Made by a program: the position numbers and the translations under genes. Shown piece by piece: positions 6,654 to 7,774 of a DNA stretch of 7,774 nt. The stretch's first letter is position 1, and the number at the start of each line of letters is the position of its first letter. The notes under the pieces were generated by a model that saw nothing but the letters and a program-made list of their open reading frames with translations, did not search any database and had not been told where the DNA came from. This DNA comes from Gammaproteobacteria bacterium (GTDB lineage Bacteria > Pseudomonadota > Gammaproteobacteria > QNFN01): positions 1 to 7,774 of the forward strand of contig QNFN01000076.1 in assembly GCA_003645555.1 (NCBI GenBank), read 5' to 3'.

Positions 6654-6812
6654 GGAACCTCTGATTAAGTCTGAACGAAGTAGGTGGTGCTTCAGAATGT
6701 TCAGATTTGAGGCGCAAAGCGCACGTAATAGCGAGCTATTGCGAAGCTTTGCAACGAAAAAGCTGGATATTCTGGGCGCCAGATACGAGTTCATGATTTG
6801 ATCAGAGGTTCC
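6654..6812. mobile_element. Miniature palindromic element (MITE-like), copy 2
   Basis: Another 159-bp copy with no length difference from copy 1; the six substitutions leave 153 of 159 positions identical. The terminal repeats are better preserved here: the left end GGAACCTCTGATTAA matches the reverse complement of the right end at 14 of 15 positions. The flanking four bases are TTGA on the left (6650-6653) and TTAA on the right (6813-6816), consistent with a TTAA target duplication with one later mutation. The central palindrome has one mismatch (AATAGCGAGCTATT). The element lies between argE and argA, which run in the same direction, so it would be transcribed as a long hairpin if the two genes share an mRNA. 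The right end touches the argE stop codon. The 77 bp between this copy and argA hold no clear promoter that I can defend. Confidence 0.87.
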
Positions 6813-7774
6813 TTAATTATCTACACAGGTCTCGGCAATCAGGCGTGAGATCAGCTCGGTTCCGTCACGAACCTGGGCCAGTTCGATGTACTCGTCGGGC
6901 TGGTGGGCCTGGTTGATTCCGCCCGGCCCGAGGACGACGGTGTCCAGCCCGAGCTGCTGCAGGAACGGCCCCTCGGTCCCGAAAGCGACGGTGGTGGCGG
7001 CCTGTCCGGTCAACCCTTCGACCAGCTGCACCATCGGGCTGTCGGGGGCAGTTTCCATGCCCGGCAGGGCCGGGAAGAGTGATTCGACCTCGAGCCGCAG
7101 GCCGCTGTCGGCGAGACGGGTCGCGAGCCGTTCGCGCAGTTCGTCGTGCAGGGCCTCGAGGTCCATGCCCGGCAGGGGGCGCAGGTCGATGCGCAACTCG
7201 CATTCGCCACAGATGCGGTTGGGGTTGTCTCCACCGTGAATATGGCCGAGGTTGAGTGTCGGCCCGGGCACCTCGAACGCGGGATTGTTCCAGCGTGACT
7301 CGAGTTCCTGCCGCCAGGTCATCAGTTCGCTGATGACGCGGTGCATGCCGTCGATGGCGTTGTTGCCCAGGGACGGGTTGCTCGAGTGTCCGGCGCGCCC
7401 GACCAGGCGGATGCCTTCCATCATGATGCCCTTGTGCATGCGCACCGGGGTCAGGCCGGTCGGTTCGCCGATCAGCGCCAGGCTGGCGTGAGGACGCCCG
7501 GCCTCGCTCAGGGCGCGGGCCCCGGACATCCCGCTCTCCTCGTCGGCGGTGGCCAGCAGCACCAGTGGCTGGCGTAGCTTGCTGGCGCGGAAGCGCTCCG
7601 CCGCGGTCAGGGCGACGGCAAAAAAGCCCTTCATGTCGGTGGTACCAAGACCGAACAGCCGATCGTCCCGGTGTTCCATCAGGAACGGGTCTGTCTGCCA
7701 GCGGTTGGTGTCGTAGGGGACGGTATCGGTGTGGCCGGAGAGAACCAGGCCGCCGGGCCCTTCACCCAGGGTCG
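6813..7774 (-). CDS. argE: Acetylornithine deacetylase (partial, N-terminus off the right edge)
   Basis: 319 codons are visible, plus two bases of a further codon; the family is about 380-390 residues, so roughly 65 N-terminal residues lie outside the window. It hydrolyses N-acetyl-L-ornithine to ornithine and acetate in the cytoplasm and belongs to the zinc-dependent M20 peptidase family. Seen in order: GHTDTVPYD (visible residues 13-21) with the first metal-ligand His and its Asp partner; the bridging Asp in LGTTDMKGFF; the general-base Glu in ATADEESGMSGA; the metal-ligand Glu in IGEPT; the dimerisation-domain segment GRAGHSSNP; and the C-terminal metal-ligand His in GGINQAHQPDEY. GHTDTVP-DP-GLGTTDMKGFF favours ArgE over the related DapE. 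The stop codon TAA (6815-6813) overlaps the TTAA bordering the mobile element. Presence with argA implies the linear arginine pathway, not the argJ acetyl-recycling route. Confidence 0.94.
   Translation of the reverse strand, partial: TLGEGPGGLVLSGHTDTVPYDTNRWQTDPFLMEHRDDRLFGLGTTDMKGFFAVALTAAERFRASKLRQPLVLLATADEESGMSGARALSEAGRPHASLALIGEPTGLTPVRMHKGIMMEGIRLVGRAGHSSNPSLGNNAIDGMHRVISELMTWRQELESRWNNPAFEVPGPTLNLGHIHGGDNPNRICGECELRIDLRPLPGMDLEALHDELRERLATRLADSGLRLEVESLFPALPGMETAPDSPMVQLVEGLTGQAATTVAFGTEGPFLQQLGLDTVVLGPGGINQAHQPDEYIELAQVRDGTELISRLIAETCVDN

Noticed and set aside
6612..6794. Small minus-strand reading frame of 60 codons within the element
   Set aside because: It is a chance frame across a palindromic repeat, with no ribosome-binding site or family similarity, and it spans the element boundary.
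3508..6812. Complete composite transposon carrying argA and pyk
   Set aside because: Neither element encodes a transposase, and both enclosed genes are core metabolism with host-like composition. I keep only the weaker note about direct repeats.

Overview
The window is GC-rich chromosomal DNA, and every gene I can support lies on the minus strand. A two-domain N-acetylglutamate synthase (argA), an argE-type acetylornithine deacetylase and a PykA-type pyruvate kinase together suggest a gammaproteobacterium. The aldehyde ferredoxin oxidoreductase (AOR) genes fit an anaerobic or facultatively anaerobic lifestyle. A Chromatiales/Ectothiorhodospiraceae-like host is my guess, but no marker here fixes the taxon.

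In transcription order (high to low coordinates) the layout is as follows. (1) The C-terminal five-sixths of argE runs in from the right edge and stops at 6813. (2) A 159-bp palindromic miniature element (6654-6812) abuts the argE stop codon. (3) argA (6573-5251). (4) A 73-bp spacer with a possible structured leader, then pyk (5177-3723). (5) A 350-bp intergenic region holding a second copy of the element (3508-3666) in the same orientation, with 153 of 159 positions identical. (6) A three-gene oxidoreductase cluster: a 16-cysteine [4Fe-4S] protein (3372-2896), a 615-residue tungsten-type AOR (2881-1034) and an FAD/NAD(P)H oxidoreductase (948 to beyond the left edge).

The right half is central metabolism. 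ArgA acetylates glutamate and ArgE later removes the acetyl group from acetylornithine, so the pair marks the linear arginine route. The left half matches the composition and order of the AorA-AorB-AorC aldehyde oxidoreductase described in the betaproteobacterium Aromatoleum: electrons from aldehyde oxidation at the W-pterin site would pass through the polyferredoxin subunit to an FAD subunit that reacts with NAD+. A strong GC-rich stem-loop followed by a T-rich tract lies between the catalytic and FAD genes and may lower expression of the last gene.

The main unexplained structures are the two hairpin-forming MITE-like repeats, the terminator-like hairpin inside the oxidoreductase cluster, and a possible Shine-Dalgarno-sequestering fold ahead of pyk. 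I found no CRISPR array, tRNA, rRNA, phage gene or transposase, and no clearly new multi-gene system.
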